Origin: Rossellomorea aquimaris
GTDB taxonomy: Bacteria; Bacillota; Bacilli; Bacillales; Bacillaceae_B
DNA: 64,000 bases
Assembly: GCF_035590735.1 (NCBI RefSeq)
Contig: NZ_CP141595.1
Span: 2,575,001-2,639,000, forward strand
Reading direction: 5' to 3'
The notes below the pieces were generated by a model. It searched no databases. It had not been told where the DNA came from and worked only from the letters and a program-made list of their open reading frames with translations. The position numbers were made by a program, and so were the translations under genes. This document shows positions 8,246 to 16,593 of the stretch, one piece after another. Position 1 is the stretch's first letter. Each line of letters opens with the position of its first letter.

Positions 8246-9037
8246 TTAACCCTTCCTGTCTAAATGTACACCCCATACATCTTCTAAAATGTTTAAGAAA
8301 GTTTCGCTTATATCTTCCCAATGAAAAGAGTCATTGCTATGTAGGTGTAGATCCTCCAGATTCCCGTCCAATTTTAGTAAATCTTTTCTTATGTATTGTT
8401 CCATATACATTAAAAATGGAAAAGGAACCTCCTTCCCATTAACTCTTGATAGGAGCATATAGGAGATGGTAGCCTTCATTTCTTCATTCATCTTAATATG
8501 GTCAACCATATCATTCATCCCGTTTGGAGGAAACGTTTGATACTCTTTGATCCACTTATAAGCAAGCCATGGTCTGATAATTGTCATCATTTTCTTTAAA
8601 TCTTTAATCCCGTCTTTCGAATACTTTTCCATATTGCGTTTACCCATGTGATAATAATGAATCAAACAGCGGGTTGGAGAAAAAGTCTGGTCTCTTAGCT
8701 TTCTGATTTTCTCTATGTCCGGGTGCGCAATATACACATTTTCATTTGTTAACCACTCCATTAGAGAGGGGTTTGATTTACGAAGAAGTTTGAGTGCTTT
8801 ACTAAGGTCCCATCCGCTGAATTCAATGGAATCGTGTGTAGATTTTTCAATAACGTCCTTGGTCCCTTGAAGATTTAAATATGCGGTAACCTCCCGTATA
8901 TATATATACCGGACATCATAATCGCTCTCATCTGTATGATACCCCCATGCCCGACTTCCTGCTTCGACTGCATACAGAATCCTTACTCTCTCTTCCCTTT
9001 CGATATTCTTCAACTCATCTAGAATGATTTTTCTCAC
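8246..9037 (-). CDS. RlaP-type nucleotidyltransferase (YcgL-like)
   Basis: A 263-residue protein of the RNA-repair DNA polymerase beta superfamily (PF10127 type). The nucleotidyltransferase signature is visible at residues 27-42: EAGSRAWGYHTDESDYD, i.e. the GS motif followed by a D-x-D metal pair. The rest (SGWDLSKALKLLRKSNPSLM and MEWL) matches B. subtilis YcgL. Substrate is unknown; family context suggests RNA or nucleotide transfer. The start is GTG 9037 with AAGGAG upstream. No RNA ligase partner gene is visible next to it. Confidence 0.8.
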   Translation of the reverse strand: MRKIILDELKNIEREERVRILYAVEAGSRAWGYHTDESDYDVRYIYIREVTAYLNLQGTKDVIEKSTHDSIEFSGWDLSKALKLLRKSNPSLMEWLTNENVYIAHPDIEKIRKLRDQTFSPTRCLIHYYHMGKRNMEKYSKDGIKDLKKMMTIIRPWLAYKWIKEYQTFPPNGMNDMVDHIKMNEEMKATISYMLLSRVNGKEVPFPFLMYMEQYIRKDLLKLDGNLEDLHLHSNDSFHWEDISETFLNILEDVWGVHLDRKG

Positions 9038-9136
9038 AAAATAATTCTCCTTATCTTATATTTATTAGTAGGGTTTTCCTTTCAGTATTTGATATACTTA
9101 ATCACACAAACAAGTCGATAGATAGAGGTGAATAGC

Positions 9137-10228
9137 TTGACCAAAAAAAAGATGTATTCATGGAGCCTGCAGGTTCTCATTATTCTTACCATTATTTATG
9201 TTTCAACAAAGATTTCATTTTTATTTGAACCGATTGTCGTATTCGCTTCAACATTATTTTTCCCGATCATCATTTCAGGATTTCTGTATTTTTTATTAAA
9301 TCCATTAGTCAATCTTCTGGAAAAAGCAAGATTGCCGAGAACCATTGCCATAATCGTGCTTTATGCAGCTATAATTGGTGTGATGGTGTTAATTATAGGG
9401 AATATCGCGCCTATTCTCTCGAAACAGATAACAGGGTTGTTCAATGAACTTCCAGAGTATGCAAGACAAACGAGGAATTTTATCGAATACTTATCTGAGA
9501 CTCAACAATTTAAATGGATGATGAGTCAAGATTATGTGTCACTTAAAGATGTAGAAAAACAGTTAATGGACTTTGCCAATACTTTACCAGATAATATTAC
9601 AACTGCTCTTAAAGGATTAGTAAGTGTTCTGACCAGCATTACTATACTGATCGTCACCGTCCCATTTCTCTTATTCTTTATGTTTAAAGACGGCCATAAA
9701 TTTCCTAAGGCAATTTCAAAATTCCTTCCTCCTGCCTACCGGGAAGAAGGGATCAACACTTTAAAGGATACGAGTGATACACTTGCCGCATACATACAGG
9801 GACAATTGACGGTAGCTTCCTTTGTAGGGACCCTGACTTTTATCGGGTATTTGATCATTGGACTTCCCTACGCATTGGTGATGGCGTTAATAGGGGCGGT
9901 AACAAATATCATTCCATTTATCGGTCCTTTTATCGGGGCTGCACCTGCCATCATAGTGGCACTGTTTGATTCACCGACGAAAGCCATTCTCGTCATCGTG
10001 GTAGTCACGATTGCACAGCAAATAGAAGGGAACCTCCTTTCACCCCTGATTTTAGGAAAGCGCCTGGATACTCATCCAGCAACGATTATCATTTTATTGC
10101 TGGTGGCAGGAAACTTAGCGGGTATACTTGGAATGATCCTAGCCGTTCCTTTTTACGCGGTAACAAAAACCATTGTGTTAAATTTAGTGAAGTTTATTAA
10201 ATTGAGAAGATCCGCTATTCAAGAATGA
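9137..10228 (+). CDS. AI-2E family transporter
   Basis: About 363 residues. The GTG at 9128 lies inside the AGAGGTG ribosome binding site, so TTG 9137 is the likely start. The protein has the AI-2E family layout: two N-terminal helices, a soluble amphipathic segment (residues about 100-160) and five to six C-terminal helices. The conserved GLPYALVMALIGAVTNIIPF and GPFIG motif is present, as is the DTHPATIIILLL segment. Members include AI-2 exporters and Na+/H+ antiporters, so the substrate is open. It is monocistronic, with a strong terminator. Confidence 0.85.
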   Translation: MTKKKMYSWSLQVLIILTIIYVSTKISFLFEPIVVFASTLFFPIIISGFLYFLLNPLVNLLEKARLPRTIAIIVLYAAIIGVMVLIIGNIAPILSKQITGLFNELPEYARQTRNFIEYLSETQQFKWMMSQDYVSLKDVEKQLMDFANTLPDNITTALKGLVSVLTSITILIVTVPFLLFFMFKDGHKFPKAISKFLPPAYREEGINTLKDTSDTLAAYIQGQLTVASFVGTLTFIGYLIIGLPYALVMALIGAVTNIIPFIGPFIGAAPAIIVALFDSPTKAILVIVVVTIAQQIEGNLLSPLILGKRLDTHPATIIILLLVAGNLAGILGMILAVPFYAVTKTIVLNLVKFIKLRRSAIQE

Positions 10229-10238
10229 TACTGAAGAG

Positions 10239-10267
10239 ACAACCGGGCTTGCCCGGTTGTTTATTTA
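10239..10267 (+). terminator. Rho-independent terminator
   Basis: ACAACCGGGC and GCCCGGTTGT form a perfect 10-bp stem with a 2-nt spacer, followed by TTATTT. It ends the AI-2E transporter gene. Confidence 0.85.
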
Positions 10268-10340
10268 TGACGTGACAAAAACGTTGAGGTTGAACAAGAA
10301 GAAGGTTAAGGAGCAGATATGATCGCCTCCATCCCGACGA

Positions 10341-10778
10341 TCATATCTGTTTATACATAATCACATGCGGCCCGATTGGTTCTATTTCAAATACATCCCC
10401 CAACTGAATTAATCCCAATTTCTCATAATATGCCCCAGCCGAAATTCTGGCATTGCACCACCACATTTCACACCCTTTATCTTTAAGGACCTTTTCACTG
10501 TATTCGATGAGCTGCTTTCCAATGCCATTCCCCCTGTAATCCGTAAGGGTGGCCATTCCCCTTAACCGGTAAGGCAGATATCCATTCAAACCCGGTTGTT
10601 CCTCCTGATAAAAGGAACCGATGCAGATAAGCACTTCTCCTTCAAAAACGCCAATGTGAAAGGAACTGTCGTCTAAATCTCCTTCGTATTGACACTCCTC
10701 TATAGATTGCGTCGGCCTTAAGATTTGTTGTCTAATGGCATATGTATCGGTAGCTGAAATAAAACGAATGTGAATCAT
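10341..10778 (-). CDS. GNAT family N-acetyltransferase
   Basis: About 145 residues. The acetyl-CoA binding motif A is visible as LTDYRGNGIGKQLIEYSEK, and the late GAYYEKLGLIQLGDVFEI strand is typical of GNAT proteins. The first ATG (10784) abuts GGAGG, so ATG 10778, six bases after it, is the likely start. It is a single gene between convergent neighbours. The acyl acceptor is unknown. Confidence 0.85.
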   Translation of the reverse strand: MIHIRFISATDTYAIRQQILRPTQSIEECQYEGDLDDSSFHIGVFEGEVLICIGSFYQEEQPGLNGYLPYRLRGMATLTDYRGNGIGKQLIEYSEKVLKDKGCEMWWCNARISAGAYYEKLGLIQLGDVFEIEPIGPHVIMYKQI

Positions 10779-10854
10779 TTTCATCCTCCATTTTGAAACC
10801 GAATTTTTATCCCTATTTTATCATAGCATATTCATAATTTTTGAGGTGAATAAC

Positions 10855-10890
10855 AAAAGAAGCAATCCCTTCATAGGAAATTGCTTCTCT
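10855..10890 (-). terminator. Rho-independent terminator
   Basis: On the minus strand AGAAGCAATTTCC pairs with GGGATTGCTTCT and is followed by TTTTGTT. It ends the repetitive small gene at 10898-11167. Confidence 0.7.
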
Positions 10891-10897
10891 CGTTTAC

Positions 10898-11167
10898 TTA
10901 TTTCTTTTTAAATAACTTATTTGATGCACTCTTGACTGCCTTGCTTGCCGTGTCTACTGTTTTCCCGACCATTTTGTTCCCTGTATTGCTTACATTTTTC
11001 ACAAAATCTGCCGATGTATCTGACACTTTCCCTACAAGCCCGCCTTTACCGCTAACACTTTTGATTATTTCGTTAGCTGTGTCTGCCGTTTTATTGACTA
11101 GTCCGCTGGCTTGCTTTGACGTGTTCTTTACTAAGTCACCTGGAGTATTTCGTTTGTCTTCAGACAT
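10898..11167 (-). CDS. Low-complexity repetitive protein (LEA-like, 89 aa)
   Basis: The 89-residue product consists almost only of K, S, T, D, A, V and N. It shows an irregular repeat of about 11 residues, for example GLVNKTADTANEI, GLVGKVSDTSADFV and KMVGKTVDTASKAV. Each repeat can form an amphipathic helix with V/A on one face and K/D on the other. There is no signal peptide and no cysteine. The pattern resembles group 3 LEA or apolipoprotein-like 11-mers, suggesting a stress or membrane-surface protein, but this is inference. ATG 11167 follows AAGGAGGAG, an excellent RBS. Confidence 0.7.
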   Translation of the reverse strand: MSEDKRNTPGDLVKNTSKQASGLVNKTADTANEIIKSVSGKGGLVGKVSDTSADFVKNVSNTGNKMVGKTVDTASKAVKSASNKLFKKK

Positions 11168-11234
11168 GATGTTCTCCTCCTTAGAAAAAGACTCATCACT
11201 ATCCCTATGTCATCGAACTTGGAAGTATTCTGAA

Positions 11235-11948
11235 TCAGAGACTATCTTTTTGTCTTTTTAGATATTCTGTCGATAAAACCGTTTCTTGCATATCGCCATC
11301 TCTCATCTCGACCCAATAGGCCGAAGCATGAACTCTTGAACTCACTACTTTATAAAGACTTTCACCAATGAAATGTAAAGCAGCACCATCATCCGCCCCA
11401 TAGCCTGCTTGAAGTTTCCCTTTATGGATAAATGAATGAAAAAGGGGACGCCGATCTTTTTCGCCGTCATAATGAGGGGAGTGGCTTCCCTTTAAGAATC
11501 CCAAACCTTTAATCGTTTCTAATTCTTCGCCATACGAATCAGTAATTCCTTCTTCAAACCAACAGATCGAACCTGCACTCAAACCTGCAAGAATCGTCCC
11601 TGATTTCCATGCTTTCTTGAGGATAGAATCAATTTTCCATTCTCTCCATAGGGCAAGCATACTCTTTGTATTGCCCCCACCCACATAGATAATATCTTTT
11701 TCAAGAAGGAATCCCTCTAAATCTTTGGTTGGTAATTTGAATAGAGACAAATGTGAAGGCCTACACGAAAGCGAGTGAAAAGCATTGTAAAATCGCTCTA
11801 TATACCCTTGTGCATCTCCACTGGCCGTAGGCAAAAAACAAACCCTTGGATTTAATTGCCCCGCCTGATTTAATATATATTGATCTAAAAGCAGGTTCTC
11901 AGGTTCCATGGAAAATCCTCCCCCACCCATTGCGATAATCTGCTTCAT
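11235..11948 (-). CDS. Peptidase E-like (S51) dipeptidase
   Basis: About 237 residues from ATG 11948; an upstream in-frame GTG has no room for an RBS. It matches the S51 peptidase family (B. subtilis YgaJ-like): N-terminal IIAMGGGGFS, a YVGGGNTKSML loop, and the nucleophile elbow AGLSAGSICWF with Ser124 as catalytic serine. E. coli PepE cleaves Asp-X dipeptides; whether this homologue shares that specificity is not known. SHSPHYD may supply the histidine of the triad. Confidence 0.85.
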   Translation of the reverse strand: MKQIIAMGGGGFSMEPENLLLDQYILNQAGQLNPRVCFLPTASGDAQGYIERFYNAFHSLSCRPSHLSLFKLPTKDLEGFLLEKDIIYVGGGNTKSMLALWREWKIDSILKKAWKSGTILAGLSAGSICWFEEGITDSYGEELETIKGLGFLKGSHSPHYDGEKDRRPLFHSFIHKGKLQAGYGADDGAALHFIGESLYKVVSSRVHASAYWVEMRDGDMQETVLSTEYLKRQKDSL

Positions 11949-12055
11949 TGATTCCACACTCTCCCTCTATTCAAAATTTTTTGATAAGTATCTTAATCCT
12001 ATCAAAGTCATTGCCGATGGCGTAAATTTTTTTAAATCAAGAAAAAAATCCAATA

Positions 12056-12085
12056 GAAAAACCCCCTATACGAAATAGAGGGTTC
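12056..12085 (-). terminator. Rho-independent terminator
   Basis: On the minus strand GAACCCTCTAT pairs with ATAGGGGGTT across a TTCGT loop and continues as a T run. It ends the BCCT transporter gene. Confidence 0.8.
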
Positions 12086-12116
12086 ATCACTTATCTTTTC
12101 ATCTCCTGTTAGTAAA

Positions 12117-13622
12117 TCACTTACCAGAACCAGACGTTCCATTCTTTTTCATTTTCATTTCTTTTTGGAATGAAAGAATTAATCCATATGTCATGACAAA
12201 TAAGATAATGCCTAATGGCAATGCTGTGATGATGGTGGCTGCTTGCAATCCGCTGATGCCGCCAGTTCCCATCAAGATCGCCGCAATGGCAGCCAGTATA
12301 ATCCCCCAGCTGAACTTCACGAAGAATGGAGGGTTCAAACTTCCATTAGACGTTTGCATCCCCAGTACAAATGTTGCCGAGTCGGCCGACGTCACAAAGA
12401 AAGTGATAATCAAGATTAGGGAAATAATTGAAAGGACCCCACTCAGAGGCATTTGATCATATACATAAAATAGCGCCGTCTCCAAACTTTGACCCGCTAC
12501 ATCCACTCCTTGAACAAAGTCGTAATACAATCCTGTTCCTCCGAATACTCCAAACCAGAGGGCGCATACGATTGTAGGCACAATGATGACGGCGATGATA
12601 AACTCACGAACAGTCCTTCCTTTTGAAACCCTCGCAATAAAAGTTCCCACAAACGGTGTCCATGAAATCCACCATGCCCAATAAAAAATCGTCCAATCCT
12701 TCACCCATTGATTATTCTCCACATTAAATGGTGAAAAGCGTAATCCCATACTAGGAAGGTTTTGAACATAGCTCCCAAAAGTGGTCAGAAACAATTCAAG
12801 GACAAATTGCGTAGGACCTGCGATGAGAAAGACAATGAATAACAAGACCGCCAATACCATATTGGCATTGCTCAAATATTTAATTCCTTTCGATAAACCA
12901 GTAGCAGCAGAAGTGATAAATAGAACCGTTGCAACTACCATGATGATAAGTTGAACTTTAAAGTCTATCGGGGTTCCCATCAGGTAATTAAGTCCACTGT
13001 TAATTTGTTGTGCACCAATTCCAAGTGAAATTGCCACACCGAAAATTGTGGCAAACACAGCGACAATATCAACAATATACCCTATTGGACCTTTCACTCT
13101 TTCTCCAATGACAGGGTATAACGTGGCACTCATCAGTCCTGGCATGTCCTTCCTGAATTTATAATAGGCTAGGGCCAATGCAACGACTGCATAAATCGCC
13201 CAGGCATGGAATCCCCAATGAAGATATGTATAGCGTAATCCGATTTTAGCTGATTCAATCGACCCACCTTCTCCATAAGGTGGAGTGGAATAATGAGATA
13301 CAGGTTCCGAGACACCATAGAAAAGGAGTCCGATTCCCATTCCTGCACTAAAGAGCATGGCGAACCATGTCAATGTGGAATATTCAGGTCTATCAGTGTC
13401 CTTGCCTAATCGAATCTTCCCATATTTACTAAAAGCGAAGAAGATGGCGATGATGAAAAAGAATGAAGCTGAAAATTGATAAAACCAGCCAAATTTGTCT
13501 AGAAGAACTCCTTGAGTACTGGACATGATATCGATCAATGCCTGAGGAAAAATAACCCCCCAAGCCACAAAAATGATGCCGATTGTAATCGCAATCCAAA
13601 ACATCGGTGTGAAATTTTTCAA
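12117..13622 (-). CDS. BCCT family betaine/carnitine/choline transporter (OpuD-like)
   Basis: A 501-residue protein with 12 membrane segments. The BCCT glycine-rich stretch AGMGIGLLFYGVSEPVSHY is present, as is the tryptophan-rich substrate region FYWAWWISWTPFVGTFIARV. These proteins import compatible solutes such as glycine betaine with Na+ or H+. The start is TTG 13622 behind AAGGGGG. The C-terminal tail is short (MKMKKNGTSGSGK), unlike the long osmosensory tail of BetP, so osmotic activation may differ. It is a single gene with its own terminator. Confidence 0.9.
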   Translation of the reverse strand: MKNFTPMFWIAITIGIIFVAWGVIFPQALIDIMSSTQGVLLDKFGWFYQFSASFFFIIAIFFAFSKYGKIRLGKDTDRPEYSTLTWFAMLFSAGMGIGLLFYGVSEPVSHYSTPPYGEGGSIESAKIGLRYTYLHWGFHAWAIYAVVALALAYYKFRKDMPGLMSATLYPVIGERVKGPIGYIVDIVAVFATIFGVAISLGIGAQQINSGLNYLMGTPIDFKVQLIIMVVATVLFITSAATGLSKGIKYLSNANMVLAVLLFIVFLIAGPTQFVLELFLTTFGSYVQNLPSMGLRFSPFNVENNQWVKDWTIFYWAWWISWTPFVGTFIARVSKGRTVREFIIAVIIVPTIVCALWFGVFGGTGLYYDFVQGVDVAGQSLETALFYVYDQMPLSGVLSIISLILIITFFVTSADSATFVLGMQTSNGSLNPPFFVKFSWGIILAAIAAILMGTGGISGLQAATIITALPLGIILFVMTYGLILSFQKEMKMKKNGTSGSGK

Positions 13623-13745
13623 ATGACTTCCCCCTTAATTCGTTGATGAAGCTCTATCACGTAGAAATAGGTATGTAGTGAAAATAAATGCACGAACTTA
13701 TTAATACCCCCCTTTTCTAAGAGCTAAACTAGTAAGTAACTGGAA

Positions 13746-13781
13746 AGTGAGGGACGACCCCTTCAAGGTCCGTCCCTCACT
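13746..13781. repeat. GAGGGACGG-type palindrome
   Basis: AGTGAGGGACGACC and GGTCCGTCCCTCACT form a near-perfect hairpin in the space between two divergent genes. A related single arm (GAGGTCCGTCCCTCA) occurs at 56521-56535. The same core suggests a small dispersed palindromic repeat rather than a gene terminator. Confidence 0.55.
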
Positions 13782-13807
13782 CTAAATATGCTTATGTAAA
13801 AATCTAT

Positions 13808-13836
13808 GTATCTTTTTTTCATTTCGGGGCAAATTA
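13808..13836 (+). promoter_or_regulatory. Possible sigmaG/sigmaF promoter
   Basis: GTATC (13808-13812) and CAAATTA (13830-13836), 17 bp apart, each differ by one base from the forespore consensus (GHATR and CATHHTA). The pair lies 21 bp before the ATG of the SASP-like gene. This is a weak call based on position. Confidence 0.4.
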
Positions 13837-13857
13837 TAGTAGACGGAGGTGATAAAC

Positions 13858-13998
13858 ATGACTAATAACAATAACAACAAACCACAACAACAAAAAAATG
13901 AAGCAGAATTTGCTCAAGAGCAAAACGCTGCTGAAAGAGCTAGAAAAGCTGCTAAACAACAAAATCAGCAAAATCAACAAAACCAACAAAATAAATAA
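13858..13998 (+). CDS. Probable gamma-type small acid-soluble spore protein (46 aa)
   Basis: A GGAGGTGAT ribosome binding site at 13845-13853 precedes ATG 13858. The 46-residue product is almost all N, Q, A, K and E. Its central EAEFAQEQNAAERARKAAKQ resembles the EFASETNAQQVRKQNQQ repeat of SspE, present here only once, and a glutamine/asparagine tail follows. Gamma-type SASPs are amino-acid stores degraded during germination. A possible forespore promoter and a clean terminator flank the gene. Family assignment is moderate because the composition is so simple. Confidence 0.6.
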   Translation: MTNNNNNKPQQQKNEAEFAQEQNAAERARKAAKQQNQQNQQNQQNK

Positions 13999-14023
13999 AA
14001 CATAGTGACACAATTGAATACTT

Positions 14024-14057
14024 AAAAAGAGACTAGTCAACTGACTAGTCTCTTTCG
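14024..14057. terminator. Rho-independent terminator
   Basis: AAGAGACTAGTCA pairs with TGACTAGTCTCTT and ends in TTTC. It closes the SASP-like gene and may serve the opposing small frame at 14045-14191 as well. Confidence 0.8.
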
Positions 14058-14191
14058 TTGAAACCCGTCCCCATTAGCGAAGGAACTTTTAAAAACAATC
14101 CCCAATGTAAAAAATGAACATTCACAATAACTCTTATGCGCTGGATAGATTCCTTATAATGATGAACATTTCCCTCATTCACCTTTAACAT
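14045..14191 (-). CDS. Possible small protein (48 aa)
   Basis: ATG 14191 is preceded by GGGAGG with 7 to 8-base spacing, and the 48-codon frame ends with TAG within the terminator stem. The product is basic, with a moderately hydrophobic middle (VIVNVHFLHWGLFLKV). No family was recognised. The RBS is the main support, so it stays tentative. Confidence 0.3.
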   Translation of the reverse strand: MLKVNEGNVHHYKESIQRIRVIVNVHFLHWGLFLKVPSLMGTGFNERD

Positions 14192-14327
14192 AGAAAAACC
14201 TCCCAGGATTGTTCCGGAAAGGTTAGTGTGATTAGCTTATTCTTGCTGGTATGAAGTGTGCACATACACATAGATAAATTGATTATATGAATGGCGAGAA
14301 GGAACTCACAACGATTACCCTGCCAGG

Positions 14328-14543
14328 TTAAGCCTGATCTTTCTTTCTTAACGGTTTGTACGCAATAAAAACAGCAAGTATTGCGGCTGTGACATTGATT
14401 AAGGTCCCAATAACGGGAGACCCTTTATATCCATTACTATGATACAAATTTGTTAAAATCAGACCAGCAATAAAACCTAGTATGATGTTACTTCCTATGA
14501 AAACTCCAATAAAAATTAAAAATTTCTTAGCGTTTTTCCACAA
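14328..14543 (-). CDS. Small two-helix membrane protein (71 aa)
   Basis: The 71-residue product has two hydrophobic segments (FLIFIGVFIGSNIILGFIAG and INVTAAILAVFIAY) joined by a short polar loop (TNLYHSNGYKGSP). Lysines and arginines at both ends place both termini in the cytoplasm. The start is TTG 14543 with a GGAG motif upstream. No domain was recognised. Confidence 0.55.
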   Translation of the reverse strand: MWKNAKKFLIFIGVFIGSNIILGFIAGLILTNLYHSNGYKGSPVIGTLINVTAAILAVFIAYKPLRKKDQA

Positions 14544-14662
14544 AATTCAGCACTCCAGTAAATAAAGTATCGTTAACAGTACAGTAACAGAATTTTTCAG
14601 GAAAAACCAGTATAAGAGAAGTACTGAAAAGAGTCGAGTATCCACTCACCGTTGGTAGACAC

Positions 14663-14699
14663 AAAAAAACAGAGTACGTCAGCCGACGTACTCTGTTTG
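14663..14699 (-). terminator. Rho-independent terminator of cspB
   Basis: On the minus strand AAACAGAGTACGTC and GACGTACTCTGTTT form a perfect stem around GGCT, then continue as T7. This is a strong terminator directly behind the cold-shock gene. Confidence 0.9.
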
Positions 14700-14715
14700 G
14701 AGTTTTACAATTGAA

Positions 14716-14913
14716 TTACTTTTGAACGTTAGCTGCTTGTGGTCCACGAGCACCTTCAACGATTTCAAATGTAACGTCTTGACCTTCTTCTAATGATTTG
14801 TATCCTTCGCCTTGGATAGCAGAGAAGTGAACAAAAACATCGTCTTGACCTTCAACTTCGATGAAACCGAAACCTTTTTCAGCGTTAAACCATTTAACTT
14901 TACCTTGTAACAT
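14716..14913 (-). CDS. cspB: Cold-shock protein (CspB type)
   Basis: A 65-residue single OB-fold cold-shock domain that binds single-stranded RNA/DNA. Both nucleic-acid motifs are intact: RNP1 KGFGFIEV and RNP2 VFVHF. The start [10 protein letters not shown] and the core [19 protein letters not shown] are closer to B. subtilis CspB than to CspD, although paralogue naming is approximate. It is monocistronic, with a ~111-nt leader, as is typical of cold-inducible csp genes. RBS AGGAGGTACTTGTTTT precedes ATG 14913. Confidence 0.95.
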   Translation of the reverse strand: MLQGKVKWFNAEKGFGFIEVEGQDDVFVHFSAIQGEGYKSLEEGQDVTFEIVEGARGPQAANVQK

Positions 14914-15060
14914 AAAACAAGTACCTCCTAGTGCAGTTGCACATAAAAATATTTATATTCCTGCTCTGATTAAGATTCAAGACGAATGTTCTTCAATCAT
15001 GCATATTAACCGAACAAAAATAACTATCTTTACTATAACAGAATCTCATGCAAAACTCAA
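14914..15060 (-). promoter_or_regulatory. cspB promoter and long 5' leader
   Basis: On the minus strand TTGAGT (15055-15060) and TATAGT (15032-15037) are 17 bp apart. This predicts transcription from about 15025 and an untranslated leader near 111 nt. Long leaders of this kind stabilise csp mRNA in the cold; no exact cold-shock box was verified. Confidence 0.65.
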
Positions 15061-15099
15061 GAATATGAATGGGTCTTTTTGTAAAATGCGAACAAGGAT

Positions 15100-15654
15100 T
15101 TAGTCCACGATTGAAATATTGTGTTCTTTTGCATAAAGTTTTTTGATCATACGTATTTGTCCCCTATGATTGATTTCATCTTCAAATACATGAAACCATT
15201 TAAAGAAGTTATTTCCTTTTTCACCATACCACCAGTCCGTTTCTTCATATAGCCAATCCTCATCCAGTTGTTTGAACTGCTCCACCGTTCTGTTCCTGGT
15301 CATTTGCAAGTTCTCAAGGTAAAATTCGACTCTATTTCCATTAATCAATTCGGCTGCCTTACTTCCTAGGCTTAAGGCAGGCTCCAAGGTGGTTGCGTAT
15401 TCCTCGATTTCATCATCACTTAAATTTTCGAAGGTCAGGACCTGATAAATTTTTTCAACTGCATCAAAGTGGGCAAGTAGCATCCCGATTGAATTTGCTT
15501 CATCGTGACATCGGTAGTCAAGCATTTCCACCGGTAAGTTCTCAACTTCGCTGATAGAAGTGAACCGTGCATAGTCCATCATGGATAGGAGTATAGAAAA
15601 GTCTTTCTTCATTCCATTTTTTTCTTTAATTAAATATATTGAGTTGATTTCCAT
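15100..15654 (-). CDS. DinB family protein
   Basis: A 184-residue four-helix-bundle protein of the DinB/YfiT-like superfamily. Candidate metal-binding histidines sit in MLLAHFDAVEKI and in the late FHVFEDEINHRGQIRMIKK, whose H-x3-E-x2-NHRGQ pattern is the family signature. Members are metal-dependent thiol S-transferases or of unknown function. ATG 15654 follows GAGGGGGGAG. It is a single gene. Confidence 0.85.
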   Translation of the reverse strand: MEINSIYLIKEKNGMKKDFSILLSMMDYARFTSISEVENLPVEMLDYRCHDEANSIGMLLAHFDAVEKIYQVLTFENLSDDEIEEYATTLEPALSLGSKAAELINGNRVEFYLENLQMTRNRTVEQFKQLDEDWLYEETDWWYGEKGNNFFKWFHVFEDEINHRGQIRMIKKLYAKEHNISIVD

Positions 15655-15989
15655 TGTTTCTCCCCCTCTTGTTCTTCTCTTACTATATATTGGATAAATA
15701 AAGGGGATCTCCTTGTTTATTTTGGCGATTATTCAATTATTTTGGAACTGTGCCGTGGATCTTTTGGAAAGAAAGTCATCCTTCCATATAAATTTGTATA
15801 ATTATGGAAACTAAATCCTGACAATCGTTCTTAACCCTAAGATACAAGACAGAATTCTTCAGTATGTTCGGCAAGGTAAGCAGGAAGCTTTCATCGAAGG
15901 ATGTGAAATCATCAAGTAATAATTTATTTTACACATCCATTTATCAAAAAATCTTTTCCTTTGGTACAATTCTTCGTAGGAGGGATAAT

Positions 15990-16586
15990 ATGTTTTGGAT
16001 ATGGTTCGGATTAATAATTTATGCATTATTTCTTGCACCTGGAAGAGGCTTTATAAGTGATCCTATCGTACATGATTTGCTTACGGGTAACTTTACTGAG
16101 GTGGATCCACTTGTTGTCACTGTTTTTAACTTCCTTGGCCTCTTCCCATTATTGTTTGCCTCATTATTGATCCCCATTGAACGAGACAAGCTCCCTGTAT
16201 GGCCATTTGTTCTAGGATCATTCGTTTTGGGGGCATTCAGTCTTCTTCCTTATTTTTTCTTACGAAAGAGAAACACCCATTCATCAATGAGTAAACCTAA
16301 ATGGATTCATAAGATTCTCAAATCCAACGTTTACAGTATTCTACTTATACTATTAGCATTCTCTTCGTCCATCTATCTACTAAATGGATATTCACTGCTC
16401 ACTTATTGGGAAGCGTTCAACAATTCAAAACTCGTAAGTGTCATGACAATTGATTTCTTGATTCTTCTCTGGCTTTCATCTTATGTAATGAAGAATATTT
16501 ACAATGTCACTCGTTTTAGTTTGCTTAGCTTCTTCCCTATAATCGGCCCGCTTATGTTACGATGGATGAAACGCAATGGGAGGTAA
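15990..16586 (+). CDS. Multi-pass membrane protein of unknown function
   Basis: An open frame begins at 15864, but the strong RBS GTAGGAGGG directly before ATG 15990 sets the start, giving 198 residues. It has about five to six membrane segments; the first is MFWIWFGLIIYALFLAPG and the last lies in FSLLSFFPIIGPLML. A basic cytoplasmic stretch (FLRKRNTHSSMSKPKW) lies in the middle. I do not recognise the family. The stop lies 7 bp before the next start, so the two form an operon. Confidence 0.6.
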   Translation: MFWIWFGLIIYALFLAPGRGFISDPIVHDLLTGNFTEVDPLVVTVFNFLGLFPLLFASLLIPIERDKLPVWPFVLGSFVLGAFSLLPYFFLRKRNTHSSMSKPKWIHKILKSNVYSILLILLAFSSSIYLLNGYSLLTYWEAFNNSKLVSVMTIDFLILLWLSSYVMKNIYNVTRFSLLSFFPIIGPLMLRWMKRNGR

Positions 16587-16593
16587 ATCTTTC

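Noticed and set aside
10881..11261. 126-codon plus-strand frame
   Set aside because: Antisense to the repetitive protein gene, which has a far better RBS and its own terminator.
13834..14040. 68-codon minus-strand frame rich in Leu and Ser
   Set aside because: Exact antisense of the N/Q-rich SASP-like gene; its composition is explained by CAA and AAC codons on the other strand.
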